Program-made: the position numbers and the translations under genes
The notes under the pieces: generated by a model
Told to the model about the DNA's origin: nothing
Database searches by the model: none
What the model saw: the letters and a program-made list of their open reading frames with translations, nothing else
DNA from: Bacteroidales bacterium UBA4318
GTDB taxonomy: Bacteria; Bacteroidota; Bacteroidia; Bacteroidales; UBA932
Assembly (NCBI GenBank): GCA_002393895.1
Contig: DGUE01000038.1
Coordinates: 1 to 7,776, forward strand
Direction of reading: 5' to 3'
Length of the DNA stretch: 7,776 nucleotides
Part shown: piece by piece, positions 6,095-7,776 of the stretch
Numbering within the stretch: position 1 is the first letter of the stretch
How the letters are laid out: every line of letters starts with the position of its first letter

Positions 6095-7776
6095 TCAGAA
6101 ACCGTATTTTTCTATTAATTCTTTCGACAGTGCAACAGGATCTCCGGGAGCATTGTATTCTATCTTGGTGACTGTCGGTTCCGTCCAGCGGATTTCGTGA
6201 TAACGGATGCGGTCGTCGAAGTTCTTTGTCGAGGCACCGCTGCCCGTTTCGAGTTTGGAAATCAGATCGTTGCAGAACATCATCCAGCGGGGCTTGTAAT
6301 AGCTCCTGATCAGGCCGGCCCACTGACGGTTGGCGTAATCGGTCAGGCCGGTGGCGTTGCCCCAGATGGTGAGTATGGTGCGGGCTGAGCGCTCATAGTA
6401 GTCTTTTTCTTCCTTGGTCCTGCCCCAGCTGCGAGCTGCTTCGTTCCAGTCCTGCATGTTGAATTCAGGCACGCAGGCGACCAGTCTGTCACAATCCTCC
6501 ATCACTTCTCCCATCTGTGCGCTGATCTCCTTTACGAGTGCAAGATCTTTGGCGTTCCAGGCGACCTCGAGGCTGTCTTTGAGCACGTCGAAGAGATCAC
6601 CCAGAGCCTGGCGGCCGAGGTTTACCAGGTCATATTTCCATTCATATCGGTCGGAGCCGATGGCAAGCATATCCGCCCATGCGTGATCCATGATGGGTGT
6701 CCGGCCCTTGATGTCGGGATACTTCACGGTCCAGTTCCAGCGTTCTCCGAATTTGGGATGCGCATTCATGGAAACGCCGCTGCCGGTATATTTGGGGGCG
6801 ATGTTCATGATAAGGTCGTGCCAGAGAGCGCGGGCAGATGCATCCTCACGGCCTATATGGCGGTCGGCAAGCTTATCTATCCACTCATCCGGGGTCTGGG
6901 GATAGTTCCAGGCCTGGCTGAGGACGAATTCATAATAATAAGGATTGGTGCCGAAGCCTTCGAGAGTGGATCCTACGCCCTTCATGTTAGGACCTCCGTC
7001 CATGAAGGTCTCTTCGTAGAAGGGAATAAGGGTGGGGAAGTTGCCGTTGAAGAGGGTGTTCCCACCGAAGTTGAGCAGTGCGCAGGCTATGTAGTCGTGG
7101 CCATAGAACTTTTCCGTAATCTTCCAGCCCAGCACCCAGTCCACGTGATAATCCAGCATGATCATCTTGCCTATGGGCACGCTGCCCAGGAAGGACTTCA
7201 TGTTGTCGGGAGTCCAGTGCTTGCGGTCGTTGATCAGGAACCAGCCCATCTGCAGCCAGGTCGCTTCCGGATCCGCCGCTTCCAGAGATTTCCAGAATGC
7301 GCCTCCGTACTCGGCCAGGGTCGCTGCATCCCAGGACGGCGCATCCACTTCGTTGAAGGGATCCAGCCCCCAGATGTGGTCGGTGCCGAAGATGGCTGTG
7401 GTTTCCTCTACGCAGGATTTCTGGATCTCGGTGTAGAGAGGGTCCATAGGAGAGAGGAAGTTGCAGCGGTAGGGATCTCCGAATCCGCCCCAGTTGCTGA
7501 CCTTGGTAATTGCCGCTTCCGGATGCATCTCTTTAAATGCGGTGGGGACGCTGCCGCTGAATGCGTGCAGGACTGGCCTCATCGACAGGGAACGTTCGCG
7601 GGCCAGTATCTTTTTCTGGAGCTTTGCCTGAGCGTCTATCCAGTCCTGAGGGAGGGGACCCTGGAAGGAGTTGATGTTGACCATCCTGTGCCAGGCTAGA
7701 TGGGCGGGCCCGGTGAAATGGGCGCGGATCTGCTCGTCGCTGAGCCCGAATCGCCTCCATACCCTCTGCCAGACGG
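6095..7776 (-). CDS. Alpha-N-acetylglucosaminidase, GH89 (NAGLU-like), N-terminus outside the window
   Basis: This retaining glycosidase removes terminal alpha-linked N-acetylglucosamine; human NAGLU acts on heparan sulfate and clostridial relatives on mucin-type glycans. 559 residues are visible and the reading frame runs off the right edge. The first visible residues (VWQRV...TGPAHLAWHRM) align well with the middle of human NAGLU as I remember it, so the ATG at 7684 is internal and not the start. Landmarks follow in order: RPVLHAFSGSVP, NWGGF, GTDHIWGLDPFNE with the acid/base glutamate codon at 7349-7351, LLNFGGN, and GVGSTLEGFGTNP with the nucleophile glutamate codon at 6959-6961. The C-terminal helical region runs from ANRQWAGLIRSYYKPRW to a natural end at EKYGF. 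The catalytic residues are intact. The missing part should hold the signal peptide, N-terminal domain and start of the TIM barrel. It heads the cluster with DUF819 and PlsC. Confidence 0.95.
   Translation of the reverse strand, partial: VWQRVWRRFGLSDEQIRAHFTGPAHLAWHRMVNINSFQGPLPQDWIDAQAKLQKKILARERSLSMRPVLHAFSGSVPTAFKEMHPEAAITKVSNWGGFGDPYRCNFLSPMDPLYTEIQKSCVEETTAIFGTDHIWGLDPFNEVDAPSWDAATLAEYGGAFWKSLEAADPEATWLQMGWFLINDRKHWTPDNMKSFLGSVPIGKMIMLDYHVDWVLGWKITEKFYGHDYIACALLNFGGNTLFNGNFPTLIPFYEETFMDGGPNMKGVGSTLEGFGTNPYYYEFVLSQAWNYPQTPDEWIDKLADRHIGREDASARALWHDLIMNIAPKYTGSGVSMNAHPKFGERWNWTVKYPDIKGRTPIMDHAWADMLAIGSDRYEWKYDLVNLGRQALGDLFDVLKDSLEVAWNAKDLALVKEISAQMGEVMEDCDRLVACVPEFNMQDWNEAARSWGRTKEEKDYYERSARTILTIWGNATGLTDYANRQWAGLIRSYYKPRWMMFCNDLISKLETGSGASTKNFDDRIRYHEIRWTEPTVTKIEYNAPGDPVALSKELIEKYGF

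Noticed and set aside
7682..7684. ATG at 7684 as the start of the glycosidase
   Set aside because: The frame stays open to the window edge and the 30 codons before this ATG match conserved NAGLU sequence (TGPAHLAWHRM), so it is an internal methionine.
6683..7699. 338-codon open frame on the plus strand, and a similar one at 5290-6078
   Set aside because: Both are antisense to strongly supported genes (GH89 and DUF819) and look like frame shadows of GC-biased codons.
1..7776. Defence system, CRISPR array, insertion sequence or retroelement
   Set aside because: No repeat-spacer pattern, transposase, reverse transcriptase, toxin-antitoxin pair or terminal inverted repeats was seen on either strand.

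Overview
The window looks like a piece of a Bacteroidales (Bacteroidota) chromosome of moderate GC content. This rests on several signs: starts without Shine-Dalgarno sequences but with A/T-rich leaders, a near-perfect Bacteroidota-type -7 promoter box (TAnnTTTG) in front of the tRNA, a lipoprotein with an acidic/lysine stretch just after its lipid cysteine, and a GH89 glycosidase and SppA protease of the kind common in gut Bacteroidales. The genus cannot be fixed from the sequence alone. No mobile element, CRISPR array or phage gene is visible.

All six protein genes lie on the minus strand and the only plus-strand gene is a tRNA. Read in the direction of transcription (right to left), the first group is a tight cluster: the 3' part of an alpha-N-acetylglucosaminidase gene (GH89, 7776-6095), a DUF819 multi-pass membrane protein (6093-4930) and a PlsC-like acyltransferase (4930-3911). 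The junctions are a 1-nt gap and a 1-nt stop/start overlap, so the three are very probably co-transcribed and translationally coupled. The cluster ends against a convergent tRNA-Pro gene (3781-3853, plus strand). That tRNA has its own promoter and a strong terminator hairpin, and the outer arm of the hairpin is an inverted copy of the tRNA 3' end.

Divergent from the tRNA is a second minus-strand group: a lipoprotein combining a class I glutamine-amidotransferase-like domain (closest to the BPL_N family) with a PPC-like C-terminal domain (3704-2283), an SppA-type signal peptide peptidase (2239-572), and the start of a secreted, possibly beta-barrel protein (575 to beyond the left edge). SppA and the last gene overlap as ATGA. 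All three products carry export signals, so this group acts in the cell envelope.

The points most worth a second look are the unusual anticodon (AGG) of the tRNA-Pro, the inverted tRNA 3'-end copy in its terminator, the uncommon lipoprotein architecture, the SppA with a short cleavable or lipid-type signal coupled to a candidate outer-membrane protein, and the coupling of a lysosomal-type glycosidase to an uncharacterised transporter-like protein and a lipid acyltransferase. None of these amounts to a clearly new defence or mobile system.
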